From Dermanyssus gallinae (Eukaryota; Arthropoda; Arachnida; Mesostigmata; Dermanyssidae), in assembly GCA_003439945.1 (NCBI GenBank), contig QVRM01003923.1, positions 62,001 to 126,000 of the forward strand: a stretch of DNA of 64,000 nucleotides, read 5' to 3'. Each line of letters opens with the position of its first letter. Within the stretch, counting starts at the first letter, position 1. This document shows positions 9,150-21,960 of this stretch, piece after piece. The position numbers and the translations under genes were made by a program. The notes beneath the pieces are model-generated. The model did not search any database and had not been told where the DNA came from. It worked only from the letters and a program-made list of their open reading frames with translations.

Positions 9150-10900
9150 AGATGTTAGAGGCAGTTAAGACACGAATGGAAGATGTGGAGGATCTCTATT
9201 GGAGACCGAAATACACAAACTGGCAGGATAGGGCCTACGAAACATCAAACACAATAAAAAGAGGTATAGGATCAACAGCAAAGCGAACATTGAGAAACGA
9301 TTGCAGCGGCTCACCAAAATTACTCAAATTTTATGCCAATAAAACACACTTACCAACAAAATATAACGACAAATCGGTCGAAATTAAAGCAGTTACAGTT
9401 CTCGGCGCTCTAGAAAAGAATCGGCGGGACTATAACCGGGCAAAGCGGCTACCATCTTAAAACAAGACATGCAAGACACAAAATGGGATAAAGAGGCTAT
9501 GTTGTCGCTGGAGCTGCTAGATACGGTATCGCACCAGCAATTTGAAGTAGCAAAATAAACGCATATTCAGTAGCAGTTTGTCTGCAACGGCTATAGTAGA
9601 CGCTTTTCAAACATAGACCATACCCCCAAAAAAATACTCATATGTCTTGAGAAGCAGAAAAAAGACGAATAATGTTGGTGCTATTGCAGTACAGGTTCAA
9701 GGTATCGCCAACATGCTGCTCGGTAATCTACTGATAACCTGCTGTAATTAATCCGAGTGAACGACCCTTTCCTTTCTTTCTTTGCTCCCAACGAGTCGCA
9801 AACTGGGCATGCTCGCGATAACGCGCTTGCCAGCGGAGACTATCCTAAGCCTTGGAAAACGGCCCGTTTGACCTTTATGCCAAATGCCGGTAAGCCGCAA
9901 AGAGACCCCTCGGCAAACATATATATATAAATATATTAGCTGCTTTGAATAGGATTAGCTGCATATTCAAAGCAGCTAAGTATTAAGACTATTAACAGAC
10001 GATTAGTAATAGAGGTAGAACACAAGAAGGCGCTGTCAGAAAAGTAGAACGGTTTCCGAGCCCGAAACTTTGGTAGCAAGGCTTCTCTGCATCTCAGCTT
10101 CATTGTACGCTTTATGCGGTAAATAAAAGCGTTTTTATTCTCTTCTACTTTTTGCACACTTGGCTACCAGCAAAGCGCTAAACATAGTTGGACTACAGGA
10201 GAAAAGCGCCAATAGTAAACCGGTGTTTTTGTTTGGCCATCCTCTAAGAGATCAAACGAAACCGTTTAGCACGCTTTTGTGGGGCGCCATAAACAAGCCA
10301 CTTGTGGAAACAGGCGTCCTCCTACAAACAACGTATCCTCAAGTCGTACCAAAATGATCGAGCATATATTGTACTTACAAAGGTGTGAACTATGTAACTA
10401 GCAGCCCATGGAAGTCCCTCAGCAATCCGTAGTCGGACCAACCCTAGGGAATATAACCTACGATGGAACATTTCCACATCCGAAGAGTCTATTCCGTCTT
10501 ACGCAGATAAGCTCCCACTGATCGCAGCCGCTCGTAACGATGGTCTACTTAAAGGAGCAGCAAACGAAACATTGGCGGATACCCGACAATGCGTTCGCAC
10601 GCTAGGCTTCGAATTGGCTCCACAAAAAAAACGAAAGCAATTTTTTAAACGGCCTGAAGCTCTCTTCCGATTGTAGATACTTACTCCAGGAAGGGCACCC
10701 AGTAGCACAAACACCCACGGTTAAGTATCTGGGTGTGAGCCCTGAGACTAAGGTTCGCTCAGGACGACTGTATGTGCGCCAAGCGGTGAAAAAAAGCCAA
10801 AGCTTGCACACCACACGGTGTGTGAGCTTTCGGTTTTTGCCTCGGCTTGGCTCCCCGTTATGCCTTTAGTACAACTCTGGAGAGACTGACGACGTACGGT
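9150..10900 (+). mobile_element. Decayed LINE pieces (reverse-transcriptase remnants)
   Basis: Two pieces are recognisable. Near 9840-9905 the frame reads YPKPWKTARLTFMPNAGKPQ, the RT motif usually seen as PxxWKxAxLxxIPKxGK. From about 10495 the frame reads YADKLPLIAAARNDG and CVRTLGFELAPQK, the catalytic loop and following helix of an RT (YADD has become YADK). At about 10715 TPTVKYLGVSPETK follows. Frames shift between the parts and stops interrupt them. The resemblance is to R1/jockey-type RTs. The 102-residue open frame at 9152-9460 may be its linker, but I do not recognise it. Confidence 0.6.
9936..9979. repeat. Perfect hairpin, 16-bp stem, 12-base loop
   Basis: The arms are TTAGCTGCTTTGAATA at 9936-9951 and its exact reverse complement at 9964-9979. 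The loop itself repeats TTAGCTGC. It lies among LINE remnants. Confidence 0.9.
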
Positions 10901-12959
10901 ACTCTTGTGAAGGCTCAACTTTGTTCGATATAGAGCGGGAGGCCTGCCGTTGTGAAAGAATTCGCAAAATGTATCTTGTAAGCAAAAATAATTGCCTCAC
11001 AAAGTCGACCAGCCTTACTGGCAAGTTGACAGAGCCAGGTAAGGTAATTTCATAAAGGTAGTACTGCGGCCAATAAAGACCAAGAAGGATGACCGGATGT
11101 GGGCTGTAAATTCCACACTACCGTGGTTTTAACAACGGCGCTCGGTGTGCATCATGCATTTGTCCACCAGTTGTTTTTTAAAAACATCTACGGCACAATA
11201 TGGCTAACAATTTAATAGGGGGAAAGACCGCACTAACAACAAGAACGGAGGTCTTTTTCATTTATCAACGACTCGGCATACTCTTGAGTTAAAAGTTGTC
11301 CAGGCAAATGCAGGTAACAGAGATTAGTAAGAGTTCATAGTATACACTTTAAATATGTTCTGGCAGGTCTAACGAGTATAAAATCATATAAAAGAAGAGC
11401 AAAAGCCCTTGTTCTGGTTGGCCGTAAACTTTATCTGCGGATAGCAAAGACCGGATGAAATCAGGATTTTCAATTGCCACCAGTCGATGAGTTGCAATAA
11501 AAAGTGAGAAAACGTGAGGATTTTGTGCTCTAACGCTGCCTAGCCAGGCTACTCTATGAATAACGGCAAAGCCGCCTCGTATATATCTATCCCTACCTTG
11601 AACTACTTTATGGCCCCTAATATTGTTCTAACACTTTCATTTAATGTAGCCTTCACTTAAGCTTGTGTGTGTTCACATGTTTTGCAGATGGCAGCAATAT
11701 AACGGCCTTCGGGTTCTATACATTTCGTTTTTTCCCTTGGTTAAATAAAGTGATACGCCGCACATGAAGTAAGATTTATTAATGGGCAATGTGTGGGGTA
11801 CACCTTGCAGTATATACCTTCAAAATGGAATTACAATTATTGTTCGTGGTGAGGAGAACTAAATATATCACAAATATTAAACACCCGCTATCAAATCTGA
11901 CTTGTTTCCTGATTTTAAGATCGACATACAGCGTATGCCCACGAGACGAACCGTTTGATTGTTATACAAGCTCTATAGACTCAAATATTGCCTCAATGCA
12001 CATTAAATTGGAACAACATTTATTTTATCGCCTATCGTAGCCAAAGCAAATTACACTAAGCTGGGTAATGTCATTCGCAAGCATGCCGCCTTCAAAGAAA
12101 ACAAGTTACGTTCAAGAGAAGAATAAATGTCCATTGCTGCCTTGTATACTCGTGTGTTACCGATTTTTCAGTGCTTCAAATGTAACCTCACTCGATTGCC
12201 ATTTTTATCGTTACCATCAGGTTAATACCTATATGTCTTCCATATGAGTCAGTGGTAAGAAACATCCGAATCTCTACATAACGAGTAAACATTTAACAGA
12301 ACTTAATGATTTAAACCTTGAAGCCTAACATAAATTGTCGCACGTTTGCAGTATTATTACGCATATATACTCGTATAAATATACGTTTTTTTCTATGTAT
12401 GATCGTATTACACCGTGCATAACAAAATCTGTGCACCGCAGAACAAGTCTTGTTCAGCCGCTTTCACGGGTCACCTTTCATCATATCTTTGTCGTAGAAC
12501 TTTAGGTCCGCTTCTATTATATTCGGTTTCTGTCTGTCCAGGTTTTTAGAGTAAAGATATGCGGCCGGGAGTGCGTATCTTGTTCTTAATTACTTTGTAA
12601 GAACAAATATATTCGTGAGGACAGGCCGTGCGGCGCCGTTCTAGTGCCCTTTTCATATCCTACTCAGTTCGATTCAGTCGTTATTGATTCTCTGCCCCGA
12701 TAAGTGTTTTTAGCAGAATTAATTACAATATAAATTGAAAAGTTGTTCATATATTACAAATGCATGTGGGGCACATATTACGGAAGATTAGCTATGCCAA
12801 TGGGCGTAGCGGGTGTGTATTGTGACTATCACGTGTCCGCTTCTTCTAGGCTAGGCCGAAATTGAAAAGTTTATAATGAATATAATCAAAATGCATAAAA
12901 TAATAGCATATCATGTAATATTTAGAAACATGTTACGGCTTTACCTGATACATAAATAA
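10901..12959. other. Intergenic stretch, nothing recognised
   Basis: Only short open frames without motifs occur, and the base composition is A/T-rich. No repeat or RNA gene could be supported. Confidence 0.5.
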
Positions 12960-14385
12960 TCCTACAAAAAGAAAACGGCAGTGCTCAGTGGAGACTGGGC
13001 GATTGATTAAGCACTTTGCTAGTGTGCTGCAGGGAGCCGATACTACCCCAAAGGAAATAACAATATTCAACGGGCCTTGGGACGAGGAAACAGAACTTGC
13101 ACGGGAATGGGTAATTCGACCAGTCACAATCGAAGACGTTGTCAGGGCAATTGAAAGGGCGTCTTGTGGCAAAGCTGCCGGGAACGATATGATACGAAAC
13201 GAGCATTTAAAGCAAACGCTGGCACTCGCACCATGCTGGAAAGCTTTATTTGACGAGTGCCTAAAATCCGGGGAAGTACCAAAAGCGTGGAAGGAGGATA
13301 CCTGAATTGTCATGCCAAAAGGAAAAGGCATAGAAACTGAGCCGGAATCTTGGAGGGGCATAACACTTAAGTGTTGCCCCTATAAATTTCTCTCGGGAAT
13401 AATATCAGATAGACTAGAGCATTACCTCGAAACCAGAAACGCAATGCCAGAAGAACAACATGGGTTCAGAAGGTCGAAGTCGACCCATATGGCCCTGCGC
13501 CAGTTGCTCGCAGAAATTTAAGAAACTCTATCAGAACCTAGAAGACCGTTATACGCAATATTTATTGATCTTAAAGCTGCCTTTGACTTGGCGCCACGAA
13601 GTAGGATTATAAAAAAGTTAGCCTTGGAGGGAGTTCCGTATCGCTTACTAAAACTTTTAAGTACCATTCTTGGGGAGACTACAGTATACGTCGACAACGG
13701 TATAGGGATTGTGGGAAGAGTAAAGCAAACTACAGGCGTGGCCCAAGGAGACGGACTTAGCCCGTTGCTTTTTTTTCGGTACTATTGGGAGGGCTACCTA
13801 ACCGGGTGAGGCAGGGGTGGATCCGAGAGTGGGCAAATACATTAATGTATGCAGATGACATTTAGATCTATGGCAGGAGTTTATTTAGGGTTAAACAGGG
13901 ACTGGAACGGCTAATCGATTATTTGGACGAGATGTGACTTTATAGCAGCTATATAATAAAATTACCTATTTAGGGGTCACTATAACGTCAAATGGTAGCA
14001 GTTTTCGAAAACATATTGAAAGCAGAGTAGGAAAAGCCATTAGAGCGGCAGCAGCAATTAAAAACCTGCAAATGTTGTCAATACATACCGCGTCCGCCCT
14101 TTTCAAGATAAAATAGAACCAATAGCAACAATTGGTGTATCACTTATATGGGAAAAATTAGGAGAGGCAGATCTACAGTTACTAGATAGAGTTTGATTTT
14201 TCTTCATGAAGCGTGTTTGGGGTTAGCTAACTCTTGTAGGAATAGAATAGTTCATATATTAGAAGGGGGGGCTCTAATGACACAGGAATTACAAGTAAAA
14301 CGGGGTTTACCTAAGACGGCGGCCTGATGTACTTATTTAAAATTTACCCAACCTGGGTGTTAATAAACCATAATATAAATAATCC
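12960..14385 (+). mobile_element. Decayed LINE reverse transcriptase, 5'-truncated
   Basis: Broken plus-strand frames give a nearly continuous RT order: GKAAGNDMIRNEHLKQ (about 13165), PESWRGITLKCCPYKFLSG (13340), EEQHGFRRSKSTHMALRQL (13450), FIDLKAAFDLAPRS (13560), TTGVAQGDGLSPLLF (13730), a damaged catalytic loop near 13845, YLGVTITSNGSSFRKHIE (13965) and a C-terminal thumb to about 14330. Stops at 13303 and 13519 and further frameshifts make it a pseudogene. The tail ACCTGGGTGTTAATAAACC ends near 14385 and recurs inverted at 8195-8260. The motif wording is close to ORF2 of the intact LINE at 2366-6374, so the two are related lineages. Confidence 0.8.
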
Positions 14386-15089
14386 TAGTATTAAGAATTA
14401 AAAAGCGGTAGCAATATCGTTGAGTTAAATTTATTTGGAGGGACTTTCTTCAACTAAATGTAAACACTTTGTACCAACGTACTGTACTTGGCGGTACTCC
14501 GGCTTATGTACTTCAATGCAAAGCTACAGTCGCAATGCGATCATATGTATGCATATGCATATATTTAAAATAAAATAGTAATGATTGTCGAAAACTGGCT
14601 ATATTACAATAAATGCAATTTTCATTCTAAGTCCAATGTATGGTTCAGTTGATTATTTCAAGGGTAAATTGAATCTAACTGTATATATTATCTCCGCCCT
14701 CTAGAAACATTAATATTACTGAGCCCGCGAGCATGGATCAGTGCGGTCAATTGAGTTGGCCTTTTGATATCGGCTGCCACGATCGTTTTTCGCCGCAAGC
14801 GCTTTTACAAAGCTTAGCTTCGTGTTGTGTCCGTATAAGGTTGTACGTCGAGATGCAAAACTAAAGTGACATTTATTCCTCTTCTTGTGCATAATAACGG
14901 CAGTGCCGCTGTGGGCGGCCTGCAAGTCATAGGGGCCACGAATAACAAACGTCATGCAATCTGGCATTGATTAATTTAACTCATCAATTCAGTGCTCTAT
15001 AGCATCTATATAAATAGATTTATTAATAATTGAACAAAACTCAATTATTAATATATCTTATTATTTACAAAGTTAAAAAAAATGGTTAT
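14386..15089. other. Intergenic stretch, nothing recognised
   Basis: A/T-rich sequence with no supported gene, RNA or repeat. Confidence 0.5.
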
Positions 15090-15350
15090 AGGTACCACTC
15101 TTTGTACGTAGCATTCATGAGTTCCGAAAGTGTTGTTGGACCCGGAGTTCTCATTCTGAATCTTTGTTTCAGCTCATCCCCACATGTTTAATTGGATTTA
15201 GATCGCAAGAACACCTCGGCAATTTCCACAAGACACTACGTGGAGTGTCAGATTCTCATCAGCATACCGTTCGGCAGCTAAACCTCTTTTTCCACGAGAA
15301 TCGTAGAAATTTTCAAAATATCCAATCAAAGAAAGCGGTCGTTGACTGTT
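15090..15350 (-). pseudogene. Tc1-type transposase C-terminal remnant
   Basis: On the minus strand, reading leftward from about 15230, a frame gives DELKQRFRMRTPGPTTLSEL and then MNATYKEWYL. This is the C-terminus of Tc1-like transposases, where the family pattern is WDELKRRV.., a proline-rich turn, ..LxxxLxxEW. The preceding DLNPIEH region survives only as a damaged stretch with a stop. The catalytic core is not readable. It is a dead DNA transposon fragment just outside the protease duplication. Confidence 0.65.
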
Positions 15351-17807
15351 GTAGTTCGAGTCATTCCCGAACCCGTCGTCCGATTAAAGCTGTCCGTGAG
15401 TTGATTACGTTAAAAGTAACCTACAAATTGGTTCATACTTGGTGCTGAATTGGTTCATACTTGGTTGACGAACTACAGCTAAACTTACGCAACGTAACGA
15501 TCTGGGCTGCTCTGCTTGGAAATGCATACGAGTCATTTTATTGACATTAATCGTGGATTTCCGGAAAACAGGAAACCCTACACGCCTTTCGTAACTTACA
15601 CGGGCCGTAAACTATGCATATAGAGTCGGTATGGGAAACATTATATGTGAGTATAATCGTTGTAAACCGTTGCATTTGAAATAGGAACCAATACGACGCC
15701 GATTGCAGCAATAGTGGAGTAGGAAAACAAACAAGATACTTTACGTAAGTAGGGAGAATGAGTAAACAAGCGAGAGAGGCACCGATCGTGTCGAAACAGC
15801 ATGGCCAAACGTGAATAAGGCAAACAAATCATTAATTTACCAGCGCTCAACAGTGCTGACGGGTTAATCTAATAACAACGGCGGAAGATGGAGATGTCAC
15901 ACAAACGGTCTATTTTTTAGCGTAACGTTAGCAACGGGCAGGCTGATCGCCATGACTTGGATGCAATTAGTGTCCACAAATGCAAGTCCTTATTACACTT
16001 AAGCGCAATACTCAAGAAGGTGATGAAGTAAATTGTATATTTCCGACAAATCGTGTGAGGCAAAATTGGCGTCTGCAATATCTGCGATGCTGGCTGCTGC
16101 TTAAATGAACCGTAAGGGGGTAGATCTAAAAACACCTGGTGAATTTGTGAGCCGAATTCATTTTCAAGCCATGCTTTGAGGTCCTAATGATCAAATCTGG
16201 TCTCTTTTGCAGAAGGTTTTATTGTTTTACTTCGTATGTGTTCACTTCGTACTCTGGCTGAAAGTACCCTTGTAGGCCGGTGGCAAAAATCTTATAATCC
16301 TAGTACGGGCCTGGAATTAGTCAACTTTGATTTAGTAAATAGGCGCTCTGATTTGCGGAGCATTGCTAGTTTTTGAAAGTTTAAACTTTGGTGGATCCGC
16401 ATTTGGCAAATCGGACATTCCAAAAGCAGGGAAACCAGAAACAGCTGAACTGAAATCAAAAACGAATGCTATGCCAGGCCATACGGCAATGGGTCGATTG
16501 ACCCTCCACGGCAATGAGTCGATTCCCGCCAATAGCATCGTTAAAGACTTTGTGGAATATGAGTTTGGCTTATCTTGCCTTTGGGCTAGACAAGCCGTAA
16601 AAAGCTTTGTTACTAGAATAAAACATTTGCAAACAAGCAGCTGCAATAGCAAAGTGCTATCCTACGGACGAATAATCATGCTAGGCCAAGACTGCACGCG
16701 TTGCACCAATGGACAAGCTTCAGATGATGTATGCCCGTAAAGATATCAAGCTATATATCTTGGAAAAGAAAGTAGTACAATTTAATAAGTACAGCGTCAT
16801 AGTTGACAACCGCGTACATGGCAAAAAGAGATGGAGGACGTCTATAGAGATAAGACCTAGCATGAAACACTACTACAGATATAAAAATATTCTAAAGATA
16901 CCGGAATAATTTGACAGTTGCTTAGGTCGTCGGATGTCGAGCAGGTCCTTTAGACTAGGACACACAGGTTTCGCTCTATCCTGGTACACGACACAACACG
17001 TGTATATCGAAATGCGGTGGAGTGTGTCATCGATGAATGCAATGAACTATACTTCTATGAGAAGGATCTTTTACCTCACAACGGTTTGAAGGTTAGCCGA
17101 GGTGGACGTGCCTTTATTCTCCTTTCTAACAAGCTCCTAAATAAATGGAGATATAAAAGATAAGAGATATAAAAAATAATATACATTCATCTTAGCAGCT
17201 TAATAACAAGACAACTACATACCAATTACATAATTTTTACTATCTGTGCAAACAAAGTGTGTGTGCTTACAAATATATATCCAAGCCCACACCCGAATCC
17301 TCATAGTCATACGAACACCACCAGCTCTGTGCGCAGCAGAGATGTGAGAAGCCTCTGTCGTTGAACGGAGAGAAACCGGGTCAATAGCCTAGCCACGTGT
17401 CTCCAACGGTATTTATCTTTCATTCGGCATAACTAGCCAGTTTGATGGGTCAAGCTGGGTACCGGTGACAATGCCACAATATCTTGTGTCACAAGACCGT
17501 TAAACAGAAATATCTCTTTATCTATTGGCATGTCTCAGCAACATACACTTACAATTGATCCATCATACCAACTTAAATACCAAGACAAATTTAAATACTC
17601 AATAAAGATGATCCACCGCGTTTGCATCGATAACGACTTTATCTTTAAGCCGCGAGGTTACGATTTGCGGCAGTGCTTAGACGACCATGAATGGCCCGAG
17701 ATCACCGCCTGCGTGTGAATGTATCCGTCAGTAGTAATCCTTTTATCTGCCGCACCCTAAAGCCGTCAGGCGATGAGTGCCTAAGCTTGCCGCTGCACAG
17801 CAGTCTA

Positions 17808-17860
17808 CGCATAAATATATAAATAAAGAAGCTCGACATTTTGACGCGACAATTGACGAC
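17808..17860 (+). promoter_or_regulatory. Candidate core promoter of protease gene 1
   Basis: GTCTACGCATAAATATATAA lies about 110 bases before the ATG at 17930. It is followed by GCTCGACATTTTGACGCGAC, which is conserved in front of gene 2. TATATAAAT is a good TATA box; the start site would fall near 17845. Inferred from position and conservation between the paralogues. Confidence 0.5.
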
Positions 17861-17929
17861 GCGAGCAGGTCGTCTTACAGCGTAACAGCTAACCAGCCAT
17901 AAGACAGCGGTGCTAAAGAGTAAGTCAAG

Positions 17930-18898
17930 ATGCTGATGATATTGGCCACCGTTGGCGTGGCGGCTCTGACAGCCGACGCTGCGTCTGTGAGCAGCCCGTC
18001 TTGCGGTCTGCGGCCTGCGGAGCACCTCTTGGTCAGCAGAAGCAACACAGGCGCCAGCTCGAATTACGTTCTCGGTGGCGACCAGGCGGCTGTCGGCGAG
18101 TTTCCGTGGCAGGTGTCGATACAGGAAGCGTCCAGGGATCGTTCCCGCTGGATCCATTCGTGCGGTGGCGCCATCATCGACGAGGAGTGGATCTTCACAG
18201 CTGCACACTGTGTGAACAAGCACGCCTATGACCACGTTCCTAGACGTGTCGTGTTTGGTCTGCACAACGTTACGGTCTTCGATGGTACGTGCGTGCTCAT
18301 GATTCCATCTATCTAGTTATTCTATTTATTCTATCTATCTATTTATTCATACATATGTACTCTATTTATGTCTATTATTATATTTATTCTATCTATTTAT
18401 TCATACATATGTACTCTATTTATTCTATCTATCTATTTATTCATACAATGTATTATTCACGCCTTTTTTCCCACATAATATTACCGTGGCTGATTTCGAA
18501 GTCTGTGCTGCCTTCCTTGGAGCAACGCTGAGAGCAAAGCTTTAATTTGCGTGTTGATCAGTGGCGCGGAGATCAGTGGCACTGGTTCTGTAGAAAATTT
18601 GCAACTGCAGACGAAAAATTGTACTCTGTACTCAGATGTGTGCGTGACCAAATTTCAGCGGCAGACTCTTTCAGTAGATTTTCATTCATTTCGGCCGCCT
18701 CAAACGTTTCTTTGACTTTGACTACGTTTGCGTCGATAATAAAAACAAATCGATACTTTGATCGACTTATACAGGAGGAAGATCTATAAGCTGATTGGTC
18801 GGGAGATGGCAGCTGCTCATAAGCAGAAGAAAATAACTTCGATTATCAACTTTTCTTTATTTTGGTCGAGAAAAACAGCCAACTTTTTTGCACATACA

Positions 18899-18948
<50 letters not shown>

Positions 18949-19301
18949 CTTCATGTACTTCAACATACCTTTGTTTGAAATTTCATTTAGATATGGTGAG
19001 TACACAGGAGATTCCGTCCTACGGCAACGTCTTCATCCATCCGCTGTGCTTACTCAGACGGTTGGACTTTGACTACGCGCTGATCAAACTGCCGCGTCCC
19101 CTGAACTTTTCTGGCCCTCATGCGCACCTTTCTCCCATCTGCATGCCAAGCACTACCGATCTCGATGCCTTCACCGATATGGAATGCGTCGTCTCTGGCT
19201 GGGGACTCACTAAACACAGCAGTAAGTGTCTTGCATTTTACCGCTTATGTCTCATAGGACTGGCTCGACTACAAAAATTTGCCGAAGCGAATCTTGTTTT
19301 G

Positions 19302-19335
<34 letters not shown>

Positions 19336-19456
19336 CGAATCTTGTTTTGCCTCTATATATATATATATATATATATATGACATAATAATTCCAAAGGAGG
19401 GTTTACAATACAGGTTTGTGAACGTTTCTTTTGTTATTGTCGATAATGTGTGCTTG

Positions 19457-19487
<31 letters not shown>

Positions 19488-21184
19488 CGGTGCACTGCAA
19501 TGTTGTAGATTGTACAATTGCTAATACTGCTAAGTATCGCAAATATCTATTTATGGTCGTTTTGCGTGAGTATTGCCAATGTGCACTGTTATTTCTTTTG
19601 CTAACCATCATTTCGCGTAAACCTAATGCATGGACTTGTCCAATCATATCTGTCAGCAATAACCGATTATTGCTCTCGATAGCACAACACTACAAATTTA
19701 GCTTCGTAGGCCACAACTCGGTGGCGTAGCTTAACACTAACTTTGCAGACTGCATGACCAAACACTGCGCTGGTTTGGTGTTTTGAGTAGACAGAGCTTG
19801 CGTTCTTCTTCTGTCGTCGTGCCCAAAGCCCTTTTCTCTGTCACCCTCATCGCCAGGAGTGGACATGAATTAAAATACAAATGTGATTCAAATAAATTAA
19901 TGATTCAAATAAAATAATTTATAAAATTAAAAAAATAGGGCATAAATAAGCAACCGCTTTTGCGGTCGGATGTTCAATTTAAGCCTTGCGTCCATTTGCC
20001 AATCTTCGCTTTTCGTGCGCCAAGTGGACCGTTGTATAAGATAAGTTTTAGTCTTAATGATCCTTCGATATAGCCCTAATGACTCCCGGTGACAGTCTTA
20101 ATTGACCCAGAAGAGACAGAGCAATTATATATATCCCAAAATATCCCAATTGATTTTGGTGAGCTCTTAAACTCGGTGACAGACTTATGTATCATCTCTT
20201 TAAAGTCAACGATCATCTATGTCCAATGTAAGAGAAAAGCAGACAACGTTGCATTTCGCACTACTATACAGTGCGCCAAGGCTGTCTTACCCCAAACAAG
20301 CATCCATGCAGCGAAAGTTGCGACCCACGACCACATCATAAATGCGACGACCGCATTCGGTTTAAGTCTGTTTTGTATACACCTTTTGGAACCTTTTGTG
20401 CATAAATTAACAGGCTTCACTAAACAGAGCCCCACCACAAGCAGTTTCCCATGCAAACTGATTAAGGAGTTTCTGTACAATGACCACAAAATATTGACCC
20501 TCCCAATGCTGCAATAAATTATATATATATATATATATTCGGACACCTGAGGGGCGTTCATCTGCAGGCGAAGCTTGGCCTGTGTGTAGATAATAAATGG
20601 CACTTCTAAGCTAAATAAACCTAAAAACCTTGGTGGTTTTTAAAATTCAAAGTGCAAGGACATGCCGAATCGCTCTCGTATATACAGATACTCGTCCCTT
20701 TCTTTTAGGAGTTATGGTTATTTTATTTGTAGGCCCTTTGTTAGGACATACAGGGCCAAACATAAATGTAAAATTGTCATTCTTGTGCTCCATGTTACGT
20801 GTATTTTTATGCTATTTCTTCTCTCTTCTCTCAGGGAACCCAGCGTATGCAGCGCAAGTTCTTCAGAAGCTTCCCGTCCGTGTGATGAAACACGAAGACT
20901 GCCCGTGGGGCGACCTGAACAAGAAACTTTTTGGCGTAGCTGTACTGACCAGTCGGCACATTTGTGCCGCAACCACCCGCGGAGAAGGTAGTGGCATCTG
21001 CTCTGGAGACTCTGGCGGTCCTCTTCAGTGCCGGCAAGGGCCAACCGGCCGTTGGATTCTCGCGGGCGTTGCCAGCTTCGTTCGCTACTGCGGTTCGGCC
21101 CGTTGGCCATCGGTTTACGCTCGTATCGGCACCGTTCTTGACTGGGTGGAGCGTATCAAGGCGTCAGTCCGTAGTAAAGCATAA
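17930..21184 (+). CDS. Secreted S1 (chymotrypsin-fold) serine protease, paralogue 1, three exons
   Basis: Exons are 17930-18284, 18991-19221 and 20835-21184. Donors GTACGT and GTAAGT and acceptors TTTAG and CTCAG fit, phases 1/1 join cleanly, and the product has 311 residues. Residues 1-17 are a signal peptide. SCGLRP (about 24-29) supplies the propeptide Cys that normally bonds the catalytic domain. The domain begins VLGG at 47. The triad is His93 (TAAHC), Asp146 (DFDYALIKL) and Ser255 (GDSGGP). The residue before VLGG is Tyr, not Arg/Lys. The S1 pocket positions 189/216/226 (chymotrypsin numbering) read Gly/Val/Ser, which suggests elastase-like preference for small residues. Cys138 has no counterpart in paralogue 2. 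Substrate unknown; a secreted digestive or haemolymph role is plausible. Confidence 0.93.
18307..18452. repeat. Intron minisatellite, about 3 units built on CTAT/TTAT
   Basis: In intron 1 of protease 1 the words CTATCTATTTATTCATACA and TATGTACTCTATTTAT recur about three times with small length changes. Gene 2 has only a short CTAT run at the same place, so the array expanded after duplication or contracted in copy 2. Confidence 0.8.
18902..18945. repeat. (TA)n microsatellite in intron 1
   Basis: Pure TA run ending about 45 bases before exon 2 of protease 1. The same place in gene 2 holds a longer run. Confidence 0.95.
19303..19488. repeat. Three (TA)n runs in intron 2 of protease 1
   Basis: TA runs occur at about 19303-19334, 19353-19378 and 19463-19488. 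The first two are separated by a repeated word, AAGCGAATCTTGTTTTGCCT, so one TA run plus its flank was duplicated. The third run corresponds to the site where gene 2 received a LINE. Confidence 0.9.
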
Positions 21185-21421
21185 TAACACGCCATTTCTT
21201 ACATACGAGGCACGAAATTATATATTTGCTTGATAAGACTTGCGTCATTGAGACGTATGACGCTCGACGTCAACGAGTATCTAATGTGCAATCGATTTTG
21301 GAATTACGCAAGTCGCCACACATCAAATACTCGTTTGTTCCTCTATATTATCGGGCTAGATATCGGGCTGACTCTATAGTCGTACATGTATATACAACAA
21401 CCACCTACACTTCCTCATGTA

Positions 21422-21427
21422 AATAAA
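21422..21427 (+). terminator. Poly(A) signal of protease gene 1
   Basis: AATAAA in GTAAATAAAGATGCAT lies about 240 bases after the stop codon. The same words follow gene 2. Confidence 0.7.
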
Positions 21428-21734
21428 GATGCATATAAATTATATGAACTTTTGTTATTTGCGCTGTTTGATAAATGCCATGTTCAGCCAACACGTGGCC
21501 CGTAAAACCCTGCAAACGATTCCGGTAGTCGTAAAAAATCCAATCGGCAACGGCAGTTCCTCTAGTTCACGATGCTGCTAGGCTCTCTTAATTAGGCCTT
21601 CATTTAGCAAAACGTTTTAGTGTTGCAGCATTTTGCGGTTTGTAATCGTTGCATACCACAGCTAGAAAGCTCATAAGTAATCACCAAATAACGCACTCCA
21701 GTTGTAATATACAAAGTATAATATCTATACAACT

Positions 21735-21960
21735 ATTGTTAATGTTGCAACAATTTTGCCTTTCAAGGTGGCACATAGTGAATTCATATAATTATCATTA
21801 TATACAATTTGAACACTTCAGCGACCGCCTCACCGGGCGAAAAAGTGCGGAAACCACCGATGCGCCTGGCATAGCTTGCTGTGTGGTTTTTACATACAAC
21901 ATAGAAACAACAGCTAAATGCAGACTGCTGAAGTCAGCTTCCTGCAGCATGGCCAAACTG
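21735..21960 (+). repeat. Dispersed repeat of unknown class, copy A
   Basis: The stretch includes CAATTTGAACACTTCAGCGA and CACCGGGCGA. It is matched at 34508-34690, as expected from the segmental duplication, but also by an inverted copy at 54280-54430 behind MCM10, outside the duplication. It is therefore a mobile or dispersed repeat. No protein or tRNA box is visible. Confidence 0.7.

Noticed and set aside
17702..18265. A 187-residue minus-strand frame opposite protease exon 1, with a similar one opposite exon 1 of gene 2
   Set aside because: They are antisense shadows of the highly similar exons; the sense frames have the full catalytic signature and splice sites.
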